Positions 1-7,796 are shown, counted from the stretch's first letter. The stretch: DNA of 13,215 nucleotides from Actinomycetes bacterium (GCA_029263035.1 JAJCYF010000139.1:1-13215); one strand, 5' to 3'. Notes: a model not told the origin generated them from the letters alone. Program-made: numbers and translations.

Positions 1-27
1 CGGGTCAACCCGAAGCAGTCGAAGCCC
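1..27 (-). pseudogene. dnaE2-like fragment at left edge (possible displaced 3' remnant or att copy)
   Basis: Read on the minus strand, these bases encode GFDCFGLTR. The last eight residues (FDCFGLTR) are identical to a segment of the DnaE2 C-terminal region at the right edge of the window. The DNA shares 7 + 14 identical bases with 13150-13172, and the differences inside the shared codons are synonymous (GGG/GGC, TTG/CTG). Upstream in the reading direction (28-60) the resemblance to DnaE2 stops: the predicted residues are LLNLTV instead of ALAAAG. The rest of this copy would lie left of the window, so I cannot tell whether it continues as a dnaE2 3' end. It could instead be a very short chance or recombination-derived repeat. 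Confidence 0.45.
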
Positions 28-258
28 ACGGTCAGATTGAGTAGCTTGCTCTGACGATGGAACGCAGGCGCTTACTGATTTCGTTCTAGGTCGGCATCTT
101 GTTTTCAGCCCGGTCGTCCATTCCAACCTAGCGACAAATCCCGCATGCCGTCGCCAACGCGACACACCCACCGATCTGCATCTTGCCGGGTAGAACACGC
201 GAACCTATCTTGAGCGAGTTCGTATCGCCCTGACGAGCTTGGCTGCGGGGAGTCACTG
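28..258. other. Non-coding leader region upstream of the cluster
   Basis: No convincing gene is seen on either strand. The only small frames are about ten codons long or are shadows. The octamer GCATCTTG occurs twice. I find no clean sigma70-type pair of hexamers. A good ribosome binding site (GGGGAG at 247-252, six bases before the ATG at 259) marks the start of the first biosynthetic gene. The operon promoter is expected here but not identified. Confidence 0.4.
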
Positions 259-1365
259 ATGTTCACGGCAGAAGATGCGCTTCGAAGCAGCACCCTCGGC
301 TTTCATTTGCCGCGCCCGGGCCGGCGAAATTCCCCCAGAGACCGACTCGCGGAAATCGACCGTCCGCGAGTGGAACAGCTTCTCGCTATGGCGGGTCTCC
401 GCCATGCGGAGATAACGGCCACCAGGGTTTGCGGCTCCCGCCGACTCGTGGTACTCGTTGACTTCGCCGACGGGTCGAGTGCTCTGATCAAGTGCGCAGA
501 CAATGACACGGTGTTGACGAACGACTACGAATCGGTCAGGTTGCAACTTCTGCACGACCAGGGGATCGATGCTGAGTTGAGCCGCGCGCTGCCCACGATT
601 CTTGCCCACAACGCCTCCATTCCCCTCCTTGTGCTCGATGCGATTAACCCGTGCCGGTCCCTGCGCGATCTGGTTTGCGGTGCCCGTCAGGTACCCGAGG
701 TTGGTTTGAGAGGCCTAGGCCGGGCATTAGGCGGCCTCCACTCTGTCCCAACCACGCGAATATCGATTCTGCACCCGGATTGGCTGCTGGTACCCCCAGT
801 TCCACTCGACACGATCCTGGATCCAGTCGAGTACTCGCTCGGCTGTGGGCTTGAGTTCGACTCGTTTCTTGCGGCGATGCAGGAGTTGGAATCAGAGTTC
901 CGAGGACTTCACGAGTCGTGGAACCACGACTATCTGGTTCACTTCGACCTCCGGGACGACAATGTTCTATTCGGATCGTCACCAGAGTTTCCCGTCCGCA
1001 TCATCGATTGGGAGGTGATGGGTTTCGGCGATCGTCACCTGGACGTGGGCTTCGTAGTGGGACAGCTAGTCTTGCCCTGGCTGGAGATGCGGTGCCACGA
1101 TTCAGCCACTGGCCTGGAGGCGCTACGTATTACGCACTGGAACGTTGCGACGTTTCTTGACGCGTATGAGCGGTCCTCCGAACGCCCGCTAGAGGTCGAG
1201 TGCGTAGCCCAGTACGCCGGCGTGAGTCTGCTGCTGCTTGCATCGACGCGACTGCAGCAGCTGGGTTCGCTCGGTAGGCAGGGTCACGTTGCTCTGCTGT
1301 TCGGGAAACGATTCGTGGCCGATCCAGGGCGGGCTGTCGCGTTCATTCAGATGCCGCGCGGGTGA
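259..1365 (+). CDS. tvaC: Thioamitide phosphotransferase (APH-fold Ser/Thr kinase), catalytically intact, TvaC-like
   Basis: This is an aminoglycoside-phosphotransferase-fold kinase of 368 residues. A likely ATP-binding lysine (K78, in VDFADGSSALIK) follows a beta-hairpin N-lobe. The catalytic loop HFDLRDDN at 228-235 carries the catalytic Asp230 and Asn235. The metal-binding Asp250 lies in IIDWEVMGFGDRHLD, the usual DWE/GD pattern of this superfamily. In thioamitide and class V lanthipeptide clusters such kinases phosphorylate core Ser/Thr before elimination, and that role is inferred here. The ATG at 259 is chosen because GGGGAG lies six bases upstream. The gene ends in GTGA shared with the HopA1-like gene, so the two are probably translationally coupled. 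It opens the operon and is the only kinase in the window with all catalytic residues. Confidence 0.85.
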   Translation: MFTAEDALRSSTLGFHLPRPGRRNSPRDRLAEIDRPRVEQLLAMAGLRHAEITATRVCGSRRLVVLVDFADGSSALIKCADNDTVLTNDYESVRLQLLHDQGIDAELSRALPTILAHNASIPLLVLDAINPCRSLRDLVCGARQVPEVGLRGLGRALGGLHSVPTTRISILHPDWLLVPPVPLDTILDPVEYSLGCGLEFDSFLAAMQELESEFRGLHESWNHDYLVHFDLRDDNVLFGSSPEFPVRIIDWEVMGFGDRHLDVGFVVGQLVLPWLEMRCHDSATGLEALRITHWNVATFLDAYERSSERPLEVECVAQYAGVSLLLLASTRLQQLGSLGRQGHVALLFGKRFVADPGRAVAFIQMPRG

Positions 1366-2324
1366 AAAGTCACCTGGATATTTTTTTGAAGATTGCCGGT
1401 GAGGTCCAGATTGTCGATTCGTCAAGCTTCAGCCACCCCTTGGTGGGAACCCTGTCCCCTGAAACCGAACGCGACCCGTCGCGACCTCTGCTGAAATTTC
1501 TCGCACGTTTCATCTACCTTGCCTATCACGCTGGCGACTATGTCGCTGTCCGGGCACTGTCTCGAAAGGGCTTGGGGGTGTCGGCCCTTCCAGACTACGA
1601 AGACTTCGACTTTGCCGAATCCCTCAGCTTGGCGCATGCGGGGTCGGGCTACGTGGATTGGGGTTGGACAATGGACGAGGGCGCATCCCTGGTTTCCAAG
1701 AATGGCGTCACCCTGCGCATTGGATCCCGCGACCTTGTATCGGAGGGAACCCGGGTGGGTGTGCGCCTACCTCCCGAGAGGCGGTATGCCATGCCAGGGT
1801 GGTACCTGTTTATAGGCGATGCAGGACCCAGCGACGTGTCGGGGGAACTGGTTCGAGTGTACTTCACCCTTCAGGACGCGGCCGGTGCCCGAGAGTTGGT
1901 TCATGTCGTTACCAGATTGTTGAACAAGGCCTGGGTTCCGTTTCAATTCAAGGTGGTGAACCATCCGGCCTCCTGGTCCCGCCGCGACGCCGGCGTGCTC
2001 TACCTGGAGCGCGGGGTGTGGATGGCCCACAACGGTTTCGTAGGCGATCTTCAGGCCGATCTAGCATCCCACCTTCGAGACGACTGTCCCCCCATGGCCC
2101 TTCGGCTGGGGCACGGGTTGGCCTTTGCCGAAGATCCGAGCCTTGCCGAATCGTCCATGAGCTTCGGTCAGCATCGGAGCCGGCTGGTGGCCGAAGGGCT
2201 TCTCGATGCCTTTGATTCGGGAGCAGAAGAAGCCAAGGATCGGTTCGATGCGATGGCCAACCGCTTTCGTCGGGAGGGACTCGACATCGCGCGACCGTAC
2301 CTGAGCCGGCTGCAAACCGGATGA
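1362..2324 (+). CDS. tvaD: HopA1-family lyase-like protein, TvaD-like
   Basis: A 320-residue soluble protein that starts at GTG inside the stop of the kinase (GTGA) and ends in ATGA with the next gene. The region from about residue 130 on looks like the HopA1 family: VRVYFTLQ near 164-171, then LNKAWVPFQFKVVN at 187-200, SRRDAGVLYLER at 206-217, LGHGLAFAEDP at 249-259 and SFGQHRSRLVAEGL at 267-280. HopA1-domain proteins paired with APH-type kinases act in class V lanthipeptide and thioamitide pathways, where they are thought to eliminate phosphate from phospho-Ser/Thr. That lyase role is inferred from context. The N-terminal 120 residues, with a helical stretch LLKFLARFIYLAYHAGDY at 43-60, are less distinctive. 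A run of seven T bases occurs at 1381-1387 near the start. Confidence 0.75.
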   Translation: MKSHLDIFLKIAGEVQIVDSSSFSHPLVGTLSPETERDPSRPLLKFLARFIYLAYHAGDYVAVRALSRKGLGVSALPDYEDFDFAESLSLAHAGSGYVDWGWTMDEGASLVSKNGVTLRIGSRDLVSEGTRVGVRLPPERRYAMPGWYLFIGDAGPSDVSGELVRVYFTLQDAAGARELVHVVTRLLNKAWVPFQFKVVNHPASWSRRDAGVLYLERGVWMAHNGFVGDLQADLASHLRDDCPPMALRLGHGLAFAEDPSLAESSMSFGQHRSRLVAEGLLDAFDSGAEEAKDRFDAMANRFRREGLDIARPYLSRLQTG

Positions 2325-3199
2325 TCAAACGCAATGCCGTTGTCCGTGAGCTAAACGGGCCCTTCGTCCGAAGACTTTGTCTTGCGGAAGATTCTGGATT
2401 CGCTTGGGTCGAGATGTATCTGACCCCGGGGTCCTACCTGGATTCGGGACAGATCGAGAGCCTGGCCACGGTACTCGGTCACCCCCCGCCGCTTGCCTTT
2501 CCAGTGGTCGAGCACTGCATGGCGGTGTGGCCGCTGCAACCGACCTCGAGGTTGTTGTGCGACATCCTGCCTCAATCGGGGTCTGCCTTACGGGTTCAGC
2601 TACGTGATCTGGGCTCTGTCTTGCAACTTATCCACAGCGTGGATTGCCCATTGCCGGATTTGTCGGATTTGCCGGAGCGCCGTTGGCCTGCCTGGTTCGA
2701 CTCCCCGGAGTGGCGCAACCGGATCCGTAGTGCACGCAACTCGCTGCCGGTCGACGAGGCCGGGAGTCTGGCCGTGCTGGCCGCAGAAATCCCCGACGGC
2801 GATTCCGCAACGTTCGGACTAGTTCACGGCCGATTTAGCCTCGGAGTTTGCACTGCAGCCGATCCGATCCGACTGATGGGCTGGCGGGAGGCGGGTTGGG
2901 GCGATCAGATGCAGGATCTGGCCTTTCTGCTCGGCGAGCTAGTCGAGGCGTCCGCCGCCCTGGGCACATCGACCAAGGCTTTGAGATCCCAGCTGGCCAG
3001 TCTGTTCGAGGGCTATTGGGAGGGGAACGCACGCTTGGACCGTCGCCGCGCCCTGAAGAGGTTGCCAGCTTTAGTGGCCGGGAGGATTCTCGACCATCAG
3101 GCCCAGGCTGTCCTGGCGTTCGGTCAAGCGGACGATCGAGAGGCGCTTTTGGCTCGCGCCTCTGCGCACCTGGATGTGCTCGGGGAGTTCTTATCATGA
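2321..3199 (+). CDS. tvaE: Phosphotransferase-like pseudokinase, TvaE-like
   Basis: A 292-residue protein with the C-lobe layout of APH-type kinases but without their catalytic residues. Where active relatives have HGDxxxxN this one has HGRFSLGV at 169-176, so the catalytic Asp is Arg171 and the metal-binding Asn is Val176. Where they have IDWE it has LMGWRE, so the metal-binding Asp is Gly187. The following AGWGDQMQDLAFLLGE (191-206) keeps the GDxxxDLA pattern, which supports the family call. No clear ATP-binding lysine is seen in the short N-lobe. It sits between the HopA1-like gene and the decarboxylase with ATGA overlaps on both sides, the tvaE position. A scaffold, leader-binding or allosteric partner role for the intact kinase or lyase is inferred. 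Whether all TvaE homologues share these losses is not known to me. Confidence 0.7.
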   Translation: MIKRNAVVRELNGPFVRRLCLAEDSGFAWVEMYLTPGSYLDSGQIESLATVLGHPPPLAFPVVEHCMAVWPLQPTSRLLCDILPQSGSALRVQLRDLGSVLQLIHSVDCPLPDLSDLPERRWPAWFDSPEWRNRIRSARNSLPVDEAGSLAVLAAEIPDGDSATFGLVHGRFSLGVCTAADPIRLMGWREAGWGDQMQDLAFLLGELVEASAALGTSTKALRSQLASLFEGYWEGNARLDRRRALKRLPALVAGRILDHQAQAVLAFGQADDREALLARASAHLDVLGEFLS

Positions 3200-3786
3200 A
3201 GGTCGTTAGAGAACGCGGCCTCGCGTCCATCAAGCTGTTGGTGGGAGTCTGCGGATCTTCCTCCTCTGTGATCGTCCCACATATGGTGCTGTGGGTTCGT
3301 TCGGAATTGGGTATCTCCCAGGTGCGGGTGGTGCTCACGGGAATGGCCCAACGGTTCCTTACTGTCGAATCCCTGGCGACGATTCCGGATTGCGAGGTGG
3401 CTACCGGATGGGACGATATTCCCGGGAGGCTGAAGACGCACATCGCCCTGGCCAACTGGGCGGATGTGCTGTTGATCCTGCCCTCTACGGCGAATTTTCT
3501 GGGCCGGGTCGCAAACGGCATCGCCGATGACCTGCTCAGCTCAATTGTCTTGGCGGCGTCGTGTCCTGTGGTAATCGTTCCGGCCACCAGTTCCACGGCC
3601 TGGAACAAGCCGGCCGTGCAGCGAAACGTGAGCCTGCTCGTGGAGGACGGATACCACGTCGTTCTGCCTACTAATGGAACATCTTGGACCGACGGCTCCC
3701 TCGAGTTTGGTTCGCTAGGCGACTTCCGCCGTCCCGTCCTGGACGCGATTTCGAAGGCGATCCGCAATGGGGGAGCCCAGGCGTGA
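3196..3786 (+). CDS. tvaF: HFCD-family flavoprotein, peptidyl-cysteine decarboxylase, TvaF-like
   Basis: A 196-residue flavin-dependent Cys decarboxylase of the EpiD/PPC-decarboxylase (HFCD) family. Visible features are the FMN-binding start LLVGVCGSSSSV (14-25), the catalytic histidine H82 in THIALANWAD, and the PASANT-type motif PSTAN (96-100) followed by GRVANGIADDLLS. The family removes CO2 from a C-terminal Cys to give an enethiolate, the precursor of AviCys. The precursor here ends in Cys, which fits. The third family motif, usually PxMNxxMW, reads PATSSTAW at 129-136, so the Met, Asn and Met that clamp the substrate in EpiD-like enzymes are replaced. The ATG at 3196 is chosen because it overlaps the preceding stop as ATGA and the FMN motif begins soon after. 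The frame stays open upstream to 2848, but that part only shadows the previous gene. Confidence 0.85.
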   Translation: MKVVRERGLASIKLLVGVCGSSSSVIVPHMVLWVRSELGISQVRVVLTGMAQRFLTVESLATIPDCEVATGWDDIPGRLKTHIALANWADVLLILPSTANFLGRVANGIADDLLSSIVLAASCPVVIVPATSSTAWNKPAVQRNVSLLVEDGYHVVLPTNGTSWTDGSLEFGSLGDFRRPVLDAISKAIRNGGAQA

Positions 3787-5015
3787 TGCCGCTCTCCCCG
3801 GAGTCGGTTCTCCAGAGGATTCCCGAGCTGATTGTGGCCCTCGACGGCGCGAACGCTGTCCGGATCCACCACGACCTACGCGTGTTCGACATGGATCAGC
3901 ACGCGTTAGCAATCCTTGACGTCTTCCATACGCCGACGAGCGTGCAAGATGGTCTGGCGCGGCTTGCCCCTCGGCTTCGGGGGAGGCGCTCGGCCGAGGA
4001 GATGCTTTCAACAATCGCATCGATGGTTGGCGCGGGCATCCTGGTCGACGCGGTCAGGCCCGGATTCTCCGACCTGATGTTCCCGACCGGAGGCTACGGG
4101 TTGGCCTACATGAACATCGCCATGCTCGAGGATCCGGTTCGCAAGCCGACCTTCATCCAGGCGATTCAGGAGGTCGTGACCCCCGATGATGTGGTGCTCG
4201 ACCTTGGAACGGGCCTGGGGGTCCTGGCGATCGCGGCCGCGGCCGCGGGAGCCCGCAAGGTCTACGCGGTGGAGCCGGCCCGGAGCGGGAGTCTAGCCGC
4301 CCTGCTGGCCGAACGGAGCGACTTCGGGAAGGTGATCGAGGTTGTCCAGGGTTGGTCCTCCACCACCTGCCTACCCGAGCCAGCCACGGTTCTCACCACG
4401 GACCTGATCGGAAACGACGCCCTGGACATGTATATCTGGGAAGCGCTCCAAGATGCCCGCGATCGCCTCCTGATCCCCGGCGCCCGGCTCATCCCTAACC
4501 GATTGCAGGCGTACGCGTACCTGGTTGAGATCCCCGGCGACGAATTGGCTCGTCATCGGGTGACCCCCAACCACGTAGCGAGGTGGAAGGGACGCTTCGG
4601 TATCGACTTCCAGCCGATGCTCGAGGTCGATAGCCGGCGGGTAGCTGGCTTCTTCGAGCGGCCGGAGATCGTTCAGAAGTGGGAGCGGCTTTCGGAACCC
4701 ACGCCCCTCTACGCCGTCGACCTGAGTTCCAGCGTCCGGAACTTTGGCAATCAGGTCATCCTGGAGGCCACCAGGGGTGGGCGAGTCAACGGCGTAATCG
4801 TATACTTCGTTGCCCGATTGAGCCCTGGAGTAAGCCTGTCCACGGCCCCCTGGAAGGGCGGGCCACTAAGCCATTGGTACTCCGCAGGGTGGGGGTTTCC
4901 GGAGCAGATGGAGGTGAGCAGCGGCGATCAGGTCCCGCTCTGCTTTGAGTACCTGGGGGACGGCAGGTCGGTCGTTCAACTGGGTGCACGCGAGGATGTG
5001 CCGGTTTGCAGTTGA
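3786..5015 (+). CDS. tvaG: PRMT-like SAM methyltransferase with N-terminal winged-helix-like domain, TvaG-like (putative His N-methyltransferase)
   Basis: A 409-residue protein starting at the ATG in TGATG, one base into the stop of the decarboxylase. A GTG one codon earlier is also possible. Motif I is VVLDLGTGLGVLAIAAA (136-152), with an acidic residue in VYAVEPA (E163) that should bind the ribose of SAM. The following TTDLIGNDALDMYIWEAL stretch and LIPGARLIPNRL resemble arginine-methyltransferase folds. In thioviridamide the TvaG protein is the candidate for bis-N-methylation of the core histidine, and His12 of this core is conserved. Residues 24-90 (DLRVFDMDQHALAILDVF to VGAGILVD) look like a small winged-helix of the PqqD/RRE or winged-HTH type. 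Leader binding by this part is only inferred. The end overlaps the YcaO gene by ten bases. Confidence 0.78.
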   Translation: MPLSPESVLQRIPELIVALDGANAVRIHHDLRVFDMDQHALAILDVFHTPTSVQDGLARLAPRLRGRRSAEEMLSTIASMVGAGILVDAVRPGFSDLMFPTGGYGLAYMNIAMLEDPVRKPTFIQAIQEVVTPDDVVLDLGTGLGVLAIAAAAAGARKVYAVEPARSGSLAALLAERSDFGKVIEVVQGWSSTTCLPEPATVLTTDLIGNDALDMYIWEALQDARDRLLIPGARLIPNRLQAYAYLVEIPGDELARHRVTPNHVARWKGRFGIDFQPMLEVDSRRVAGFFERPEIVQKWERLSEPTPLYAVDLSSSVRNFGNQVILEATRGGRVNGVIVYFVARLSPGVSLSTAPWKGGPLSHWYSAGWGFPEQMEVSSGDQVPLCFEYLGDGRSVVQLGAREDVPVCS

Positions 5016-6331
5016 GAACGTGCGCTCCCAAGGCCAGGGGGTCGTGGACCAGGGAGCTCGACTCTGAGGGAACTTTAGCGAGGATACGGCCGCACTTCCT
5101 CCGCGCGGGTATTACTCGCATAGCGGACATCACGGGCCTGGACCGGATCGGCATCCCCGTCTTCAGCGCCGTTTGTCCGAGATCGAACGATACCCTTTCG
5201 GTCTACAACGGCAAGGGGGCCACCCCTACTGACGCTCGGACCTCGGCGGCGATGGAGGCGATCGAACGGTTCTCCGCCGGCCTGCCCAGGCATCCGTCGC
5301 TCATTGCGTCCTACGCCGAGCTCGAGGAGGCCGGCATTCCAGCGGTATCTCCGCGCGACTATAACCTCACGCTCTCTCGCCACTATCGCGACGGTCTCCC
5401 GATTTCCTGGCTCGCCGCCTGGGATATGCTCCGTCGCGAGGAAGTGCTGGTGCCACACTGCAGTGTCATCTACGGTCCCAGCTACCATGAGCCGCCCGCG
5501 TTCGAGATAGCGACGACGAACGGCCTAGCCTCCGGCAATAGCCTGGAGGAGGCCCTCTGTCACGGCTTGTGCGAGCTCGTCGAGAGGGATGCGATGACCC
5601 TGGCCACTCTCATCAGCGGCCAGTTACCCAGGGCGCTTGAGCAGACGCAGGGACCGAGCCCCGAACTGGCTCTACTCAGAAATCTCAATCCTCACGTCGA
5701 TATGGAGACCCTGCCCGACTGCGCGATGGAGCTGATTGACCGATTCCGGGCTGCGGATCTGTCTATCCGTCTGGTGTGCATCGGTTCCGACCTGGGTCTT
5801 CCGACGTTCCTAGCGCAGGTGGCCGAAGATCTCGGGCCGACATTGTCCAGCCGGCACTGGGGGTTCGGGTGTCACCCCGACGCCGGCGTTGCCGTAACCC
5901 GGGCGATCACGGAGTGTGCCCAGAGCAGGGCCGTGGACATTCAGGCGGTACGGGAAGACATAAGCCTGTCCACCGAGGAGGTGTCACGGCACCGGATCCA
6001 TGTTCAGCGAGCGGTTGCGGGCGACCTGGACTCCTGGAGCTGGAAACCGACCTCGTGCTTGACCGACTGGAGCACCATCCCGTCTTTCCGCAGCGGCGAC
6101 GTGGTCCAGGATCTCGACTTCATCTTGGACCGCTTGGTGGCTGCGGGGATCGACAGCGTCTTGGCGGTAGACCTCTCTCCCCCTCAGATCCCGGTCAGCG
6201 TGGTCCGGACCATCGTCCCAGCGCTGGAATCGTATGCGGTGGACCGCTGTAAGCTCGGCCCCCGGGCGACGCAGGCGTGGCGCTCGGCCCTAGCCCGGGT
6301 AGCTCCAAATGCGTCGCCGGCCTCTGCATGA
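5006..6331 (+). CDS. tvaH: YcaO-domain protein, thioamide-forming, TvaH-like
   Basis: A 441-residue YcaO protein. The ATP-binding signatures are clear: SAAMEAIERFSA at 80-91 and TNGLASGNSLEEALCHGLCELVERDA, which spans 171-196 and has the Glu and ERD residues that bind Mg-ATP. The C-terminus lacks a PxPxP ending, consistent with a class that does not form azolines. A TfuA gene follows immediately, and the YcaO-TfuA pair is the known signature of peptide backbone thioamidation (thioviridamide, methyl-CoM reductase). No adjacent E1-like or ocin-ThiF cyclodehydratase partner is present. The start is probably TTG at 5006, nine bases after CGAGGA. A second TTG at 5012 overlaps the previous stop as TTGA. 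The gene ends in ATGA with tfuA. Confidence 0.9.
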   Translation: MQLRTCAPKARGSWTRELDSEGTLARIRPHFLRAGITRIADITGLDRIGIPVFSAVCPRSNDTLSVYNGKGATPTDARTSAAMEAIERFSAGLPRHPSLIASYAELEEAGIPAVSPRDYNLTLSRHYRDGLPISWLAAWDMLRREEVLVPHCSVIYGPSYHEPPAFEIATTNGLASGNSLEEALCHGLCELVERDAMTLATLISGQLPRALEQTQGPSPELALLRNLNPHVDMETLPDCAMELIDRFRAADLSIRLVCIGSDLGLPTFLAQVAEDLGPTLSSRHWGFGCHPDAGVAVTRAITECAQSRAVDIQAVREDISLSTEEVSRHRIHVQRAVAGDLDSWSWKPTSCLTDWSTIPSFRSGDVVQDLDFILDRLVAAGIDSVLAVDLSPPQIPVSVVRTIVPALESYAVDRCKLGPRATQAWRSALARVAPNASPASA

Positions 6332-6996
6332 ACGGGGCGCCGGCTACGGTCTTCATGGGTCCGAGCCTGGACGTGGGAAGAGCCCAGCAGGTGTTTGAAG
6401 CCGAGTACTTGCCCCCGGTCAAGCGCGGCGATATTGCCCGCTTGGTGGAGCGATCGAGTCCACCACGGGCAATCGGTCTGGTGGATGGGAATTTCCATCA
6501 GAACCTGTCCATCTCTCCCAAGGAGATCCTAACTGCGCTTGATATGGGAGTCCCCGTTTTCGGTGCAGCGAGCATCGGTGCGCTCCGGGCGGTCGAGTGC
6601 GCGCCGTTCGGGATGGTAGGTGTGGGGAGGGTCTACGAGGCCTATCGGTCCGGCAAAGTCGACGCCGACGATGAGGTTGCCGTTCTGTGCGAGGAAGAGA
6701 GTCATCGGGCACTCACCGATCCGCTGATCTCGATAAGGCTTGCCATCGAAGACGCAGTCGCGGGCCGGGTGTTTGCCGCCGCTACGGGAATTGAGGCTAT
6801 CGCGATCGCCAAGTCCCTGCACTATTCCGAACGGAGGGCGATGTCGATCCTCACCAGGCTTCGAGACAAGGTGGATGACCATGAGTATGAGGCGATTGAA
6901 AGGTACCTGCTCCACGAGGCCGAGGACGCCAAACGAGAGGACGCCCTGTCTCTGCTGGCGACGATGCGTGAGTTCCTGGAGCAGGGCGACAAGTGA
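6328..6996 (+). CDS. tvaI: TfuA-like protein, thioamidation partner of YcaO, TvaI-like
   Basis: A 222-residue TfuA-family protein. Conserved landmarks are TVFMGPSL (7-14), LPPVKRGDIARLVE (28-41), AIGLVDGNF (48-56), SPKEILTALDMGVPVFGAASIGALRAVE (63-90, the family's most recognisable block), PFGMVGVGRVYEAY (93-106) and VDADDEVAVL (111-120). TfuA proteins help the neighbouring YcaO install thioamides, probably by supplying sulfur. The ATG at 6328 is chosen because it forms ATGA with the YcaO stop and puts GPSL near the N-terminus as in relatives. A GTG at 6277 would add 17 residues with no match to the family. The gene ends in GTGA shared with the protease. Confidence 0.88.
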   Translation: MNGAPATVFMGPSLDVGRAQQVFEAEYLPPVKRGDIARLVERSSPPRAIGLVDGNFHQNLSISPKEILTALDMGVPVFGAASIGALRAVECAPFGMVGVGRVYEAYRSGKVDADDEVAVLCEEESHRALTDPLISIRLAIEDAVAGRVFAAATGIEAIAIAKSLHYSERRAMSILTRLRDKVDDHEYEAIERYLLHEAEDAKREDALSLLATMREFLEQGDK

Positions 6997-7796
6997 ACCC
7001 GACCATAGACCGCGTTCAGCCCTTCCCCTGCCTTAGCCCCCACGCCGAGGGCAAGATCGGACTTCCTGAGTGGCTTCGGGCGCCCGAGCCCGGAGTTTTG
7101 GCCGGCGGTGTCGATCTGCGCGCCTGGTTTCCTCCGGTTATCGATCAAGGATTCCGGCCCCTCTGCGCGGCCGCCGTTACGACCTCCATCGCTGGCTTCT
7201 ATGCGACCCGAGCGGGGGAGCGATCCTTCACGCCCTCGGTGCTGTTCAACTACCGGATGGGCCGAGCCATCGCCGGGAGACCTAACGGGTGCGGTACCAC
7301 GCTTGAGGCCAGCTTTCGCGCCTGGTTCGAAGCCGGAATGGTGGCCGAGCAGGATTGGCCGCTGGAAGACGAGCTCGTTGACCAGGATCCACCGGAGACT
7401 GTCCGCCGGGATGCGCCTGCGAGAGCCTGCTCGCGGTACTGGCGAATCGACGGCACAGAACTCCTGCCCGTGGCCAGGACCTCTCTAGGCAATGCAGCGC
7501 CTGTGGCCATCACCATCCCGCTGCACCCGCTCCTGTTGGAGGCGTTCCACGACGATGTAGTCCGATTGCCGGAGGATGGAGAGACGGTGTTCGGCGAGCA
7601 TGCGGTTGCCTTAGTCGGCTATGACGATGCGCAGCGGTCCCCTGGCCAGGACCGGCCGGGCGCTCTCCTTGTGCGCAATAGCTGGGGTCCACGGTGGGCC
7701 GATGGGGGCTACGCGTGGCTCCCGTACCGCGACTTCCTTCGTCGAAATTTGCGCACCATGTGGATAGCCGAACCGCCTGACCGGGCCGCGAAGTGA
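6993..7796 (+). CDS. tvaK: Papain-like (C1 family) cysteine protease, TvaK-like putative leader peptidase
   Basis: A 267-residue papain-fold protease with a full catalytic set: oxyanion Gln52 and nucleophile Cys58 in PVIDQGFRPLCAAA, His203 in GEHAVALVGYDD, and Asn229 in LLVRNSWGPRWADGGYAW, the classic NSWG block. The glycines around Cys58 of plant papain are replaced by FRPL. There is no signal peptide or long pro-region, so it should act in the cytoplasm. A C1 protease is a standing member of thioamitide clusters and probably cuts the leader off the modified peptide, here before Thr50, but that is inferred. It starts at GTG in GTGA with tfuA and ends in GTGA with the next gene. No oxygenase gene (tvaJ) lies between tfuA and this gene. 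Confidence 0.85.
   Translation: MNPTIDRVQPFPCLSPHAEGKIGLPEWLRAPEPGVLAGGVDLRAWFPPVIDQGFRPLCAAAVTTSIAGFYATRAGERSFTPSVLFNYRMGRAIAGRPNGCGTTLEASFRAWFEAGMVAEQDWPLEDELVDQDPPETVRRDAPARACSRYWRIDGTELLPVARTSLGNAAPVAITIPLHPLLLEAFHDDVVRLPEDGETVFGEHAVALVGYDDAQRSPGQDRPGALLVRNSWGPRWADGGYAWLPYRDFLRRNLRTMWIAEPPDRAAK

Noticed and set aside
253..609. Minus-strand ORF of 118 codons opposite the first kinase
   Set aside because: It lies wholly antisense to a kinase with clear motifs and has no recognisable domain or start signal.
1381..1387. Run of seven T as a programmed frameshift site
   Set aside because: The frame is intact across it and no alternative product of sense is produced; it is just an Ile-Phe-Leu codon run.
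2848..3195. Upstream extension of the decarboxylase frame
   Set aside because: It overlaps the pseudokinase, reads as low-complexity Arg/Gly/Pro, and HFCD proteins begin close to the FMN motif; ATG 3196 forms a clean ATGA junction.
6277..6327. GTG start giving a longer TfuA
   Set aside because: The extra 17 residues shadow the YcaO C-terminus and precede the family's usual N-terminal GPSL block; ATG 6328 overlaps the YcaO stop.
5006..6331. YcaO as an azoline-forming cyclodehydratase
   Set aside because: No E1-like/ocin-ThiF partner or dehydrogenase is present, the core has only the ring Cys, and TfuA is the direct neighbour.
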